From Filimonas zeae (GTDB lineage Bacteria; Bacteroidota; Bacteroidia; Chitinophagales; Chitinophagaceae), in the NCBI RefSeq assembly GCF_014641615.1, contig NZ_BMIB01000006.1:248001-312000 (forward strand): DNA of 64,000 bases. The letters run 5' to 3'. Position numbers and translations under genes: made by a program. Of this stretch, positions 41,285 to 50,592 are shown piece by piece (within the stretch, counting starts at the first letter, position 1; each line of letters starts with the position of its first letter). The notes beneath the pieces are model-generated. The model searched no databases and was not told the DNA's origin. It saw only the letters and a program-made list of their open reading frames with translations.

Positions 41285-42685
41285 CTATTTAACATGCCCA
41301 TTAAGCCATTCTGTAACCACATTCAAAGCGTCAGGTGCAAAAGTTTCTTCCAGGTCGCCATATTCAGCTACCGTACACAGCTTACAGTGTTGAAAAAGGT
41401 GATTTACACCCTGTATTTCCTTTACCACATAACCGGTACTCTTACTTTTTTTTAAAGCGGCTTCAATACCCGGCAAATTCAGCGATGCTACCACCTGCAC
41501 ATCCTCAGATCCGTTCAAAGCCAGGTATTTACAACTGAGTTTTTCTATGTAAGCCGCCGGATCGGAAGTAATCATATACTTCATCCAGCTACCCGCCAGG
41601 TTACCTGCTACTTTCTTCATCAGCATTCCCGCCTGCATATCACTAAATATACCTAAAGAAGCAATAGCAGAATCAGGCGTACTCTGTTTCAATTTGTTAA
41701 AAACCAGATTCGCCCTCCGGTAAATAGCAGCAGAATCCGATTCCAGGGTTAAAGAATCCATTACCTCCCGTATAAAACTTTTATAAAAGGCTACTCCGTG
41801 GGCCGGCACCCCTTGCTGCGTTAGTATTTTTTCGTTCTGCTCTGCCATCAGCACAGAGCCTCTTACCCCAGGGCCAGCCAGACTTATAATATAATATACA
41901 TCAGCCGGGCGCTGTACTGCAACAATATTCGCAATCAATCCACCTTCACTATGCCCAATAAGGCCTATCCGGGCCGCGTTTACTTCTTTCCTGCTTTTTA
42001 CATAGTCAATAGCCGCTTCCACATCTCTGGCAAAATCCTGAGAGGTTACCCCCTCCAGTGTTCCGGTAGTTTTACCTACACCACGGTCATCAACACGTAA
42101 AACCGCATATCCGTTTTTGGTAAGGTAATCGGCAATTACTGCAAAAGGCTTGTGCCCCCGGATAGTTTCATCCCGGTCTTCCTGCCCGCTGCCAGTAATT
42201 AAAATAGCAGTAACAAACGGACCGCCTTTCTTCGGATAAGTAAAAGTGCCTCCAAAATGCACGCTTTTATCGGCATTGTCGTAACCCACTTCCTCACTAT
42301 TATAATTAAATGGTGCAACCGGTTGCTGCGGCCGCAACTCCGGGGTTTTAATAAAGGTAATAGGTAATATAGCCGCACCCTGTAGCCAGGAACCGCTGAT
42401 GGCTGTATCGCCTGTAAGCTTACCTTTAAAATTAACGCGGAGCGGTTTTACCGTAACCACCACCGTATCAGCTGCTAAAGCAACCGACGACAGGGGTATG
42501 CCAAAAGCATTTTCACGTGGGCTATCAAAAGTGCCCGACAAAGAATCGCCTGTTTTTTTAAAATGAAACACCAGGGTGGCCTGTCCACCAAACCGCCCCA
42601 CCCATTTACCGGCAATATTTGCCTGCTGCGCATACAAAGCCGTAGTGGCCACCGTAATTACTATTAGTAATATCCATTTTTTCAT
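41285..42685 (-). CDS. Secreted alpha/beta hydrolase with N-terminal domain
   Basis: 466 residues from ATG 42685 with a signal peptide (MKKWILLIVITVATTALYAQ). Residues about 20-125 form a beta-rich domain (NIAGKWVGRFGGQATLVFHF, LSGTFDSPRENAFGIPLSSV). The hydrolase domain has 'ITGSGQEDRDETIRGHKPFA', nucleophile LIGHSEGGLIANIVA and the catalytic His in EIQGVNHLFQHCKLC. This is the common secreted esterase/peptidase-like type of Bacteroidota; the substrate is unknown. Confidence 0.88.
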   Translation of the reverse strand: MKKWILLIVITVATTALYAQQANIAGKWVGRFGGQATLVFHFKKTGDSLSGTFDSPRENAFGIPLSSVALAADTVVVTVKPLRVNFKGKLTGDTAISGSWLQGAAILPITFIKTPELRPQQPVAPFNYNSEEVGYDNADKSVHFGGTFTYPKKGGPFVTAILITGSGQEDRDETIRGHKPFAVIADYLTKNGYAVLRVDDRGVGKTTGTLEGVTSQDFARDVEAAIDYVKSRKEVNAARIGLIGHSEGGLIANIVAVQRPADVYYIISLAGPGVRGSVLMAEQNEKILTQQGVPAHGVAFYKSFIREVMDSLTLESDSAAIYRRANLVFNKLKQSTPDSAIASLGIFSDMQAGMLMKKVAGNLAGSWMKYMITSDPAAYIEKLSCKYLALNGSEDVQVVASLNLPGIEAALKKSKSTGYVVKEIQGVNHLFQHCKLCTVAEYGDLEETFAPDALNVVTEWLNGHVK

Positions 42686-43252
42686 AAGCTCATTTTTGTA
42701 ACTGCTCAATCTGGCTTTTTCAGGCACAACCAGTATTAAACAAATGTCTAAACACCCGCTAATATCTCCAAATTGGCCTTTTCAATTACCCTTATTTCTT
42801 ATAGAGTAACTAAAACTGCCAAAAACGGACGTCATCCCTCAAAATTTTATGAGTCGCTCCCCATAAAGTGCATTTTTTACCAACGAAATGGTTCGGATAA
42901 ACGGTTATTTACCCCAGTAAGTGGCAAAATTTTCTCATATAGTGTTTTTTTGTTTTTGTTTTGTAGAATTTAAGTTCTATCTTTCCATCCTGCAACCAAA
43001 GCTACTGTGCAACCAAAATTGCTGTTTCCGTTTAAGCGGAGTTTTAAAACTGTTTTGAGACCGTTCGTCACAACTGCTTTCGCCGTTCCTCACTTTTAAT
43101 CAAACGATTACACACTTTGTGATTTTTTTAAGGAAAACCTTCCTTCTCACGCCAGGACTGCATTCCAGCGCCCTTCCATCTTTTTTCAGCACATTTTAAT
43201 TACCACTCATCCTAATTAATATTCCCTCTGGTGTTCCTTTATCACAATTTGA
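42686..43252. other. Long AT-rich intergenic stretch, no supported gene
   Basis: Open frames here are short with no plausible start or composition. Small hairpins are visible (CACA-CTTTGTG near 43111 with a T-tract after it, and AAGG-AAAA-CCTT near 43130). It ends at the predicted promoter of the PepSY-like gene. The upstream region of a highly expressed gene would fit. Confidence 0.5.
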
Positions 43253-43283
43253 TTGACTTGTGTGCCTCCCCGTTCTACTTTTG
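43253..43283 (+). promoter_or_regulatory. Predicted promoter (TTG-N20-TACTTTTG)
   Basis: TTG at 43253-43255 and TACTTTTG at 43276-43283 with 20 bases between; matches the window's other promoters. The gene's ATG is at 43358, giving a leader of about 68 bases rich in A and C. Confidence 0.7.
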
Positions 43284-43357
43284 ACTTGTCAATTCAACAG
43301 AAAGAAACGACAAACCAAATCAAAAGAAACTATCTATAAAATCTTAACTCACAAGCC

Positions 43358-43798
43358 ATGAAAAAGTTATTTATCGCCGCTTTGATGGTTATTGCAATTT
43401 CCGCTAATGCTTTTGCAGATAACACAAACATCAACACGAAAGTGCTGAACCATTTCCAAACTCAGTTTGAAGGAGCTTCTAATGTACACTGGAAAACAGG
43501 CGAATCATTTGTAAAAGCGTCTTTTGTACTAAACAGCCAGAAAATGGAAGCTTTTTACGATGTAGACGGTGAATTAATCGGTACCAGCTACGCAGTAGCC
43601 AACGAAAAATTACCTGTACGTGCAGCTAAAACCATTGCAGAAAAATATGCTGCCTATCAGATTCAGGAAACCATTGAGTTCGACAATGTAAGAGATGGAT
43701 TAAACTACTATGTTTCATTAGTAGGCGCCCAGTCTAAAATAGTTTTACAGGTTAGTGCACAAGGGGAAGTATCTGTTTTCAAGAAATCCCGCATCTAA
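43358..43798 (+). CDS. PepSY-like secreted protein
   Basis: 146 residues with a signal peptide (MKKLFIAALMVIAISANAFA). The pattern KVLNHFQTQFEGASNVHWKT then 'FVKASFVLNSQKMEAFYDVD' and GLNYYVSLVGAQSKIVLQV matches short periplasmic PepSY-like/DUF2874 proteins of Bacteroidota, which are often abundant. No function is established. Own promoter and terminator. Confidence 0.75.
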   Translation: MKKLFIAALMVIAISANAFADNTNINTKVLNHFQTQFEGASNVHWKTGESFVKASFVLNSQKMEAFYDVDGELIGTSYAVANEKLPVRAAKTIAEKYAAYQIQETIEFDNVRDGLNYYVSLVGAQSKIVLQVSAQGEVSVFKKSRI

Positions 43799-43828
43799 CA
43801 GTTTATAAGTTTTGTTGCAAAATCGGTA

Positions 43829-43854
43829 AAAAGGCTCCTATACAGGAGCCTTTT
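43829..43854 (+). terminator. Intrinsic terminator
   Basis: AAAAGGCTCCT (43829-43839) pairs with AGGAGCCTTTT (43844-43854) over a 4-base loop, ending in T residues. Placed between the PepSY-like gene and the convergent deacetylase. Confidence 0.9.
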
Positions 43855-43880
43855 CTGTTATAATATGTCACATACGCTTG

Positions 43881-44666
43881 TTAAACAGTACGTTGCTGCT
43901 GCAGCATATCATAGATAGTAGCAAACTCACCCTCAGTTGCCAGATCTTTCAACAGTCTGTCCAAACGGTCTCGCAATTGCTCGCCACACCATCTGCGTGT
44001 ATAACCTGGCAAACCATACCCACGTATATCTATAAATTCCCAGGGGTGAAAATACAAACACACATACCCATCGTTCCGTAAAGTTTGCAGCGTCAACATC
44101 TTAAATACCGTATAAGGTGTGTTTTTAAACAATAGCCAGAATAGCGGAATACGCCAGCGTGGAGAAACCGAAGCAGGTAAACGTAGCATCCCTTCTTCCC
44201 GGTACAACGTGCGTGGTTTGTGCCGGTTATCATAACGGCCTGGTATCCAGGTGGGATTGACAGAAGAATCGTACAGATAGCCGGCTTCCTCCACATCCTT
44301 CATGGCTACCGGCCGCATGCGCGGCATACGAAGTCCATAAACAGGCTTACCGGTTATTTCTTCCAGCTTTGCCCGGCTTTGCAGCAAATGTGGCACTTCA
44401 AAATCGGTATGAAAGTATGTATGCGAGGCTATCTCATGTTTTTCACTTATTTGCCGGATATCGGAAGCATATTCGTTCGCAAAATTAGCAGTAGTAAAAA
44501 AAGTGCCTGTAAAGCTGCTCTGAGCATCAATTACCTGCATCATTTTCTGCAATCCCTCGTATCCAACACGCATTTGCGCCGCCACACCAATAGCGTGCTG
44601 GTACTCCAAAGGCATATCAAACTCCTCCACATCAAAACTAACCAGAATCAAGCGCTGTTTACTCAT
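43881..44666 (-). CDS. Polysaccharide deacetylase family protein
   Basis: 261 residues with the NodB-fold motifs: VSFDVEEFDM (motif 1 Asp), EIASHTYFHTDF (metal His pair), YGLRMPRMRPVAMKDVE (motif 3 with Arg), and CLYFHPWEFID (Leu-x-His-type motif 5). No signal peptide, so it acts in the cytosol, presumably on a nucleotide- or lipid-linked sugar. Its start overlaps the stop of the GT2 gene by four bases (ATGA), indicating coupling with the GT2-GT87 genes. Confidence 0.9.
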   Translation of the reverse strand: MSKQRLILVSFDVEEFDMPLEYQHAIGVAAQMRVGYEGLQKMMQVIDAQSSFTGTFFTTANFANEYASDIRQISEKHEIASHTYFHTDFEVPHLLQSRAKLEEITGKPVYGLRMPRMRPVAMKDVEEAGYLYDSSVNPTWIPGRYDNRHKPRTLYREEGMLRLPASVSPRWRIPLFWLLFKNTPYTVFKMLTLQTLRNDGYVCLYFHPWEFIDIRGYGLPGYTRRWCGEQLRDRLDRLLKDLATEGEFATIYDMLQQQRTV

Positions 44667-45589
44667 GAAATATTCGACTCTTTAACAATGTATATGGGGC
44701 GTTTTTTGCTTTGCATAAACAGCTTGCCCAGGTATAATCCTATAATACCCAATATCATCAATTGCATCCCGCCAAAAAATGCAATAGTAACAATAATAGA
44801 AGCCCAGCCAGAAATTACATGCCCCATCCAATAGCTGTATAAAACATAGGGTATGTACAGTAGTGCCAGTAAAGAAAACACAAAGCCCAGATAAATAGCA
44901 GCGTATAACGGCTTGGTACTAAATGAGGTAATGCCTTGCAGCGCAAACCGCATCATTTTCTTAAAAGTGTATTTGGATACACCCGAATTTCTTTTCGCAG
45001 GATCATATTCTATTCCCAACTGCTTAAAACCACTCCATTTTACCAGGCCCCTGAAAAACAGGTCAGATTCCTGAAAGTTCCGTACCACCTCTACTACATT
45101 GCGGTTAAGCAGTCGAAAATCAGCCGCACCTTTTTCAATAGTAATATCCGATAAACGGTTAAGCATAGAATAAAAGGCATTGGAAGTAGTACGCTTAAAA
45201 TAGCTCAGATTTTCATCTTCCCGGCGAAGGGTGTATACCACATCGTACCCCTCTTCCCATTTCTGCAGCATAACCGGTATCAGTTCCGGTGGGTGCTGCA
45301 TATCACCATCCATACTGATAACACAGTCGCCGTCTGCCATATCCAAGCCAGCTTTTAAAGCAGCCTGGTGACCAAAATTCCGGGAAAAGGAAATATACCG
45401 TACATGCTTATTTTCTGCGGCCAGCCGCCGGATAACATCGGCTGTACCATCTGTACTGCCATCATCCACAAAAATGGTATTATAACGGTAAGGCAGCACT
45501 GCAAATGTATCGCGAAGGGTTTGCGACAGCAACACTACATTGTCTTTCTCATTATATACCGGAACAACAACTGATACCAGTTTTGTCAT
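44663..45589 (-). CDS. GT2 glycosyltransferase, GtrB/DPM-like, membrane-anchored
   Basis: 308 residues. VSVVVPVYNEKDNVVLLSQT and SMDGDMQHPPELIPVMLQKW (DxD in DGD) define the GT-A domain, followed by two C-terminal hydrophobic helices (about 235-262 and 268-295). GtrB-like enzymes transfer glucose or another hexose to undecaprenyl phosphate on the cytoplasmic face. This gene lies between the GT87 and deacetylase genes, suggesting a lipid-linked sugar is made, used by the GT87 and modified by the deacetylase. Confidence 0.9.
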   Translation of the reverse strand: MTKLVSVVVPVYNEKDNVVLLSQTLRDTFAVLPYRYNTIFVDDGSTDGTADVIRRLAAENKHVRYISFSRNFGHQAALKAGLDMADGDCVISMDGDMQHPPELIPVMLQKWEEGYDVVYTLRREDENLSYFKRTTSNAFYSMLNRLSDITIEKGAADFRLLNRNVVEVVRNFQESDLFFRGLVKWSGFKQLGIEYDPAKRNSGVSKYTFKKMMRFALQGITSFSTKPLYAAIYLGFVFSLLALLYIPYVLYSYWMGHVISGWASIIVTIAFFGGMQLMILGIIGLYLGKLFMQSKKRPIYIVKESNIS

Positions 45590-45591
45590 AG

Positions 45592-46773
45592 CTAATCATA
45601 AACTCTTTTGGGGTGGAAAGTATTAAAAGCTACTTCCTTAATCAGCAAGCACCAGATAATAAATGCAGGCAATGCCTTTAAAGCATAAGGCCTTACAAAG
45701 TGATTACGTATATAAGACGGACATAAGTCCGTAGTAGCCAGACTGGTTAAAAACAACGAGAATACCAATACTGCATTTACCCAACCGGTTTTCTCTTCCT
45801 GTAGTATGTACCACAGGCTTATACCAATAGCAGGAATAATATAAGTTACCGATTCTGCGGAAGAACTGTAAATAACAACTGTAATTAATACCAGCGCCAG
45901 ATAACGCAACCGGTACTCCGGAGCTTTGTATTGCGAAAACCGCAAAAGTGGCAATGCAAACAGTACCGCAGCAGGTGCCAGAAAAATCAGATCGCCTATA
46001 GCCGGGTTCTGTGTTATCCTCCGCACAATGCCCGTTACAGAAATATCCTGTAAACCACCGGCAACAGACACAACCGCGTTAGCCGCATCTTTGGAAGAAA
46101 GACTTTCCCACCACCCCTTGTAGCTGTCAATTACAAAAGAAGGAGAAGATATTATCATGGGCAGGCAGAACAAAACCACCAGCCACATAGCAAAATATCC
46201 TATAAACTTTAGCTTATGATTACTGAACAGAAAAAAGGTAAGCCCCGCAACACCATACAGTTTGGTTAAAAAGCCAAATGCAATAAAGAAAGTTCCCCAC
46301 AGCTCATTCTCCTTTTCAATCATTACAAAAGACAGTACTATCATACCCGCAACCATCGGGTTGTATTGCACATGATGCGTTGCCGACATTAACTCAATGG
46401 CACAAAGCAGCAGAATACCATAAAAAAGCTTCTGATCAAACCCCAGTTTCTTAATAGCATAAAACAATACCCAGGCATTTACCAGGCTCCATAATAGTAC
46501 GCCAGCCACATCAGGTAGTATAGCAAACGGCGCAATCAGCACCGCGAAAAGAGGACCGTAGTGGTTTAAGTCGTTATATTCTGCAGGATAAAAAGCATAC
46601 AGATCCGTTTGATGAACAGAGTGCCAGAACACATTTTTGAATATGATATAATTATTAATGGAAGAGCGCGACAACTCAAGTAAAACTGCAGTAAGCGCCA
46701 GACCAAACCAGATAAGAACGGGCAAAGCAATACTAAATTTACCAATGCGAAGCCTGGAGAATAAAAAGTTCAT
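45592..46773 (-). CDS. Glycosyltransferase family 87-like polyprenol-linked mannosyltransferase type
   Basis: 393 residues from ATG 46773, with about ten membrane helices. The first loop 'WHSVHQTDLYAFYPAEYNDL' followed by 'NHYGPLFAVLIAPFAILPDV' is the catalytic-loop pattern of GT87 (DUF2029), which use polyprenyl-phosphate sugars on the outer face. 'AIELMSATHHVQYNPMVAGM' also fits the family. Start of the deacetylase-GT2-GT87 operon; divergent from the deoxyhypusine-synthase-like gene. Confidence 0.82.
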   Translation of the reverse strand: MNFLFSRLRIGKFSIALPVLIWFGLALTAVLLELSRSSINNYIIFKNVFWHSVHQTDLYAFYPAEYNDLNHYGPLFAVLIAPFAILPDVAGVLLWSLVNAWVLFYAIKKLGFDQKLFYGILLLCAIELMSATHHVQYNPMVAGMIVLSFVMIEKENELWGTFFIAFGFLTKLYGVAGLTFFLFSNHKLKFIGYFAMWLVVLFCLPMIISSPSFVIDSYKGWWESLSSKDAANAVVSVAGGLQDISVTGIVRRITQNPAIGDLIFLAPAAVLFALPLLRFSQYKAPEYRLRYLALVLITVVIYSSSAESVTYIIPAIGISLWYILQEEKTGWVNAVLVFSLFLTSLATTDLCPSYIRNHFVRPYALKALPAFIIWCLLIKEVAFNTFHPKRVYD

Positions 46774-46854
46774 GTTAACAAATATATAGGACAAAGAAAT
46801 GTAAATAAGACCGCTCAACACTCTTAATCGATATTTAAAGTGTTAAAAATGGGC

Positions 46855-46862
46855 TACTTTTG
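46855..46862 (+). promoter_or_regulatory. Bacteroidota -7 element TACTTTTG
   Basis: Fits TAnnTTTG and ends 19 bases before ATG 46882. No TTG 20 bases upstream, so moderate. Confidence 0.4.
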
Positions 46863-46881
46863 CTCCCTAAAATTCTGAACG

Positions 46882-47856
46882 ATGAGTAAAGGTCCTGTTT
46901 CGCAATTTATACAGCATCATTTCCGCCATTTCAACGGTGCGGCACTGATTGATGCTGCCAAAGGGTATGAAACACACCTGGCCGAAGGTGGTAAAATGAT
47001 GATTACCCTGGCCGGAGCCATGAGTACAGCAGAACTCGGTATTTCTCTGGCAGAAATGATACGTCAGGATAAAGTACAGATTATCAGTTGTACCGGCGCC
47101 AACCTGGAAGAAGATGTAATGAACCTGGTTGCCCACAAAAGCTATAAACGCGTTCCCAATTACCGCGATCTTACTCCTCAGGATGAGTGGGATTTGCTGG
47201 AAAACCATTATAACCGCGTTACCGATACCTGTATTCCGGAAGAAGAAGCTTTCCGCCGTTTACAGAAGCACCTGGTAAAAGCATGGCAGGATGCAGAAGC
47301 CAAAGGCGAGCGCTACTTTCCGCACGAGTTTCTGTATCAGGTGGTATTAAGCGGCGATCTGAAGCAGTATTATGAAATTGATCCGAAAGACAGCTGGATT
47401 GTAGCTGCAGCAGAAAAGAATATTCCGATTGTGGTTCCGGGATGGGAGGACAGCACTACCGGTAACATCTTCGCCAGCTATGTTATTAAAAACGAACTGA
47501 AAGCTTCTACCGTTAAAAACGGTATTGAGTATATGGTTTGGCTGGCTGATTGGTACAGACAAAACAGCAGTGGTAAAGGCGTTGGCTTTTTTCAGATTGG
47601 TGGCGGTATTGCCGGCGATTTCCCCATTTGCGTAGTACCTATGATGTATCAGGATCTGGAATGGCATGATGTTCCTTTCTGGGGTTATTTCTGTCAGATT
47701 TCAGATTCTACTACTTCTTACGGCTCCTACTCCGGCGCAGTTCCCAACGAAAAAATTACCTGGGGCAAACTGGACATTAATACCCCTAAGTTTATTGTAG
47801 AAAGTGATGCTACCATTGTGGCGCCACTCATTTTTGCTTACCTGCTGGGTCAGTAA
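46882..47856 (+). CDS. Deoxyhypusine synthase family protein
   Basis: 324 residues. The NAD-binding region 'MMITLAGAMSTAELGISLAE' and 'IISCTGANLEEDVMNLVAHK' are those of eukaryotic/archaeal deoxyhypusine synthase. The lysine that forms the enzyme-imine intermediate is kept in ITWGKLDINTPK at residue 296. Bacteria lack eIF5A, so the true reaction is probably transfer of the butylamine group of spermidine to another acceptor; bacterial relatives make homospermidine. Followed after 23 bases by a TPR protein gene. Confidence 0.9.
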   Translation: MSKGPVSQFIQHHFRHFNGAALIDAAKGYETHLAEGGKMMITLAGAMSTAELGISLAEMIRQDKVQIISCTGANLEEDVMNLVAHKSYKRVPNYRDLTPQDEWDLLENHYNRVTDTCIPEEEAFRRLQKHLVKAWQDAEAKGERYFPHEFLYQVVLSGDLKQYYEIDPKDSWIVAAAEKNIPIVVPGWEDSTTGNIFASYVIKNELKASTVKNGIEYMVWLADWYRQNSSGKGVGFFQIGGGIAGDFPICVVPMMYQDLEWHDVPFWGYFCQISDSTTSYGSYSGAVPNEKITWGKLDINTPKFIVESDATIVAPLIFAYLLGQ

Positions 47857-47879
47857 TATAAACTAAGAGAGGATACATT

Positions 47880-48419
47880 ATGACAACCAAAGTAGAAGAG
47901 ATATACCTGGAGGCGGAAGCTGATATAAGAAACAGCAACTACCATGATGCCTTTCAAAAACATGAAAGCATCATATACGAAGAGCCGGATTTTGCGCCTG
48001 CCCACAATTCTATTGGCTGGTTGTATAAAACACAGTTTGACAATTACGAAAAGGCGGAAAGGCACTTTTTAACGGCCATGAGTAGTGACCCGTTATACCC
48101 GCATCCGTATTTTCACCTCGCCAGTTTGTATATAGATCTTGAACGTATCAACGATCTCCGGAAGCACCTGGAGAAGTGTATGAACATTGTTACCGTTGAT
48201 AAAGCGTGGGTACACTACCGTTACGGTATGGTAGCCGAAATGCAGGGTTATTACGAAGAAGCTATTAAAAACTATCAGAAGGCCATACTGCACAGCTTTA
48301 GCAACGAGAAAATTAAAGACTATCAGCTGGATATGGAGCGTTGCCGCACCAAGCTTGACATTATTGAATTAATGAAAGCGGAAAAGGCAGGTGACGGTAC
48401 AGCATCTGCAGACAAATAA
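47880..48419 (+). CDS. Tetratricopeptide repeat protein
   Basis: 179 residues, cytosolic. TPR units are seen at about 1-36 (TTKVEEIYLEAEADIRNSNY), 37-75 (FAPAHNSIGWLYKTQFDNYE), 76-110 and 112-145 (WVHYRYGMVAEMQGYYEEAI). They form an adaptor surface for protein partners, so it may act with the deoxyhypusine-synthase-like enzyme upstream. A strong SD-like AGAGAGGA precedes the start. Its last 59 bases overlap the 3' end of the CPBP gene on the other strand. Confidence 0.87.
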   Translation: MTTKVEEIYLEAEADIRNSNYHDAFQKHESIIYEEPDFAPAHNSIGWLYKTQFDNYEKAERHFLTAMSSDPLYPHPYFHLASLYIDLERINDLRKHLEKCMNIVTVDKAWVHYRYGMVAEMQGYYEEAIKNYQKAILHSFSNEKIKDYQLDMERCRTKLDIIELMKAEKAGDGTASADK

Positions 48420-49041
48420 GAAAGTTAAACGTAAAATGAAATAAGACACCATACCACACGGTATGGTGTTTTTTTCTCAGGTAGCCTAATAACAAACCCA
48501 GCGGAAACAGCCATAGCAGCGATACGGAGTTCAGATGCATGGCCGAAAAAATAACCGCTGTAATAAACACCACCCTCCGCTCATCGGTAACATCTTTAAA
48601 ATAGTGGTACAGCACTCCTCTGAAAGCAAGCTCTTCAAATAAGGCAGGCATAAAAGCTACCGAGTAAATCATTACCAGCGTAGGAGAAAAATAGCGATGA
48701 AAACTGCTGTAATAATGCACCCCGGCATTTCTAACCTGTATAGGCAACTCAGCAATAATTCTATGGGTAATAATAGAAAAAACAACAGCCATGCCTATGC
48801 TTAGCAATGCCATACCCAACTTCAGGTGCCGCAGTGATAATACAGGCCGCAATGCCTTACGGTTAGCCACTACAAAACAGGTGGTAATAAATGCCAGCAG
48901 CAACTCCATAAAAAAAAGCCGGTCGTACGTAACAAACCAGTTGGTATGTTTTATCAGCAGGCACACAAAAAGATAAAGGGCGTAAAAAATAACGCCCCAT
49001 CTTACCTTTTCATTATTAAAAATATCTGCCTGCTCTTCCAA
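48361..49041 (-). CDS. CPBP family intramembrane glutamic endopeptidase
   Basis: 226 residues with about six hydrophobic helices. The catalytic EELAFRG (EE at 136-137, Arg 141), FSAMHLNS His 169 and VLFHFTFN His 202 are all present. These proteases cleave CAAX-like substrates or act in bacteriocin self-immunity. No ATG precedes the first helix; the frame starts at TTG 49041 six bases downstream of the M28 peptidase stop. The 3' end overlaps the TPR gene by 59 bases and includes the sequence that forms the terminator of the opposing operon. Confidence 0.85.
   Translation of the reverse strand: MEEQADIFNNEKVRWGVIFYALYLFVCLLIKHTNWFVTYDRLFFMELLLAFITTCFVVANRKALRPVLSLRHLKLGMALLSIGMAVVFSIITHRIIAELPIQVRNAGVHYYSSFHRYFSPTLVMIYSVAFMPALFEELAFRGVLYHYFKDVTDERRVVFITAVIFSAMHLNSVSLLWLFPLGLLLGYLRKKHHTVWYGVLFHFTFNFLICLQMLYRHLPFPLSLIQ
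48446..48475 (+). terminator. Intrinsic terminator inside the CPBP coding region
   Basis: ACACCATACC (48446-48455) pairs with GGTATGGTGT (48460-48469), followed by T residues on the plus strand. It ends the DHS-TPR transcript 27 bases after the TPR stop, while on the minus strand the same bases encode the segment KHHTVWYGV. Confidence 0.85.
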
Positions 49042-49047
49042 TCTGCT

Positions 49048-50580
49048 TTATTTAAGCGGAATATCTCTCTTCAGCATGTTATCACGATTAGCCATATCCC
49101 ATGCAGTAAAAAATACCAGTTTCGCACGTTTCTCCATCTGCTTAAAGTCAATCTTATCCACCGTATCACCAGGCATATGATAGTCTCTGTGAGTGCCGTT
49201 AAAATAGAAGAGAATTGGAACGCCCTTTCTGGCAAAGTTGTAGTGGTCTGAACGGTAATAAATACGGTTCGGATCTTTAGGATCGTTGAATTTGCGGTCC
49301 AGCTCCAGCTTTACATAATTATTGTTCACACTATCAGTAATAGGCGTAAGCTCACTGCTTAACTTGTCATCACCTATAACATATACATATTTGGTAGAGT
49401 CTCCTTTGTACTGAGGATCTATACGACCAATCATATCAATGTTCAGGTCAACCGTCACCTTGTCCAGGCTCAACGTAGGATGGTCGGTATAATATTCACT
49501 GCCCCACAAGCCTTTTTCCTCACCGGATACAGTCATAAATGCAATACTTCTACGTGGGCCGGCACCTTTGTCTTTGGCTTTTACAAAAGCCTGCGCCAGC
49601 TGCAATACAGCAGTAGTACCAGATCCATCATCGTCTGCTCCGTAATAAATAACATCACCTCTTTTACCAAGGTGGTCGTAGTGGCCGGTGATGAATACAT
49701 ATTCCTCTGCCTTGTCCGTTCCGGGCAGAATACCAATTACGTTGGTGCTCTCCAGCTGCAGTGTTTGCTTCTTCAACTCCAGTTGCATATCAACCGTAAA
49801 GTTGGTAGATAAGGAGTGCCCACTCGCAATCATCTCATTCAAATCGGTAGATAAACCTTTCGCAACCGCTTCCAGCACAGGCGCATTAACCGTAATAACA
49901 TTAGGCCCCTGCGCAAGAAAAACCGTAGGCTTATTATACATGCCTCCTTTTAACGATACGCTTTTCAGCATAGCCTGCTGGTAAAATAAAACCAGTGCAG
50001 CACCGTGTTTGCGGGCATTGTTTACCTTGGCAAAAAGGCTCGCGCTGCGGGAATGCTTGTCTGTTCCGGTAAGCAGGTAATTACCGTTTTCCAGTTTAGG
50101 CTCGCCTTCCGCTATCAGCACCACTTTTCCCTTTACTTCCAGGTCTTTATAATCATCGTAAATAGAATCCGTAACACCATATCCTGCCAGCACAATCTCT
50201 TTTACTACAGCAGAGGTATCACGTATAGTTTGCAAGCCAATGCTGTAATCTTTACTGAAAGAAAGCGCAGTACCGTTTATGTTCAGCTTAGCAGCACTTA
50301 GCGTATCCATATACACCGGAAATGTTTGCTGGAAGCTTCCGTTGTTACCCGGCTGAAGGCCCAGGCGCTTAAATTCGCTCTCAATATAAGCAGCTGCTTT
50401 GCGTTGGCCGGCAGTAGCCGTTTCGCGGCCCTCCATGTCAGCAGAAGCAATAATGGTCAGTTTCTCTTTTAAAGCGGAGGCCTTCACTTCTTTGGAATAG
50501 CGCACCGCTGTTTTGTTCTTTTGCGCAGCAACGCCTGTAGCAGCGCCAGCCAGCAAAAGCACCATAAGCAGTTTTTGCAT
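49048..50580 (-). CDS. M28 family zinc aminopeptidase with PA domain
   Basis: 510 residues with a signal peptide (MQKLLMVLLLAGAATGVAAQ). A PA-type insert spans about 95-265 (KGKVVLIAEGEPKLENGN). Zinc-site motifs are FITGHYDHLGKRG (His), YGADDDGSGTTAVLQ (Asp), MTVSGEEKGLWGS (catalytic Glu), DLNIDMIGR (Asp) and YHMPGDTVDK (His). It is exported and cleaves N-terminal residues from peptides. It lies 7 bases upstream of the CPBP gene. Confidence 0.93.
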   Translation of the reverse strand: MQKLLMVLLLAGAATGVAAQKNKTAVRYSKEVKASALKEKLTIIASADMEGRETATAGQRKAAAYIESEFKRLGLQPGNNGSFQQTFPVYMDTLSAAKLNINGTALSFSKDYSIGLQTIRDTSAVVKEIVLAGYGVTDSIYDDYKDLEVKGKVVLIAEGEPKLENGNYLLTGTDKHSRSASLFAKVNNARKHGAALVLFYQQAMLKSVSLKGGMYNKPTVFLAQGPNVITVNAPVLEAVAKGLSTDLNEMIASGHSLSTNFTVDMQLELKKQTLQLESTNVIGILPGTDKAEEYVFITGHYDHLGKRGDVIYYGADDDGSGTTAVLQLAQAFVKAKDKGAGPRRSIAFMTVSGEEKGLWGSEYYTDHPTLSLDKVTVDLNIDMIGRIDPQYKGDSTKYVYVIGDDKLSSELTPITDSVNNNYVKLELDRKFNDPKDPNRIYYRSDHYNFARKGVPILFYFNGTHRDYHMPGDTVDKIDFKQMEKRAKLVFFTAWDMANRDNMLKRDIPLK

Positions 50581-50592
50581 AGAATATTATGT

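Noticed and set aside
42773..42973. 66-residue frame in the long intergenic region
   Set aside because: No start context, no domain, and low-complexity tail; most likely chance.
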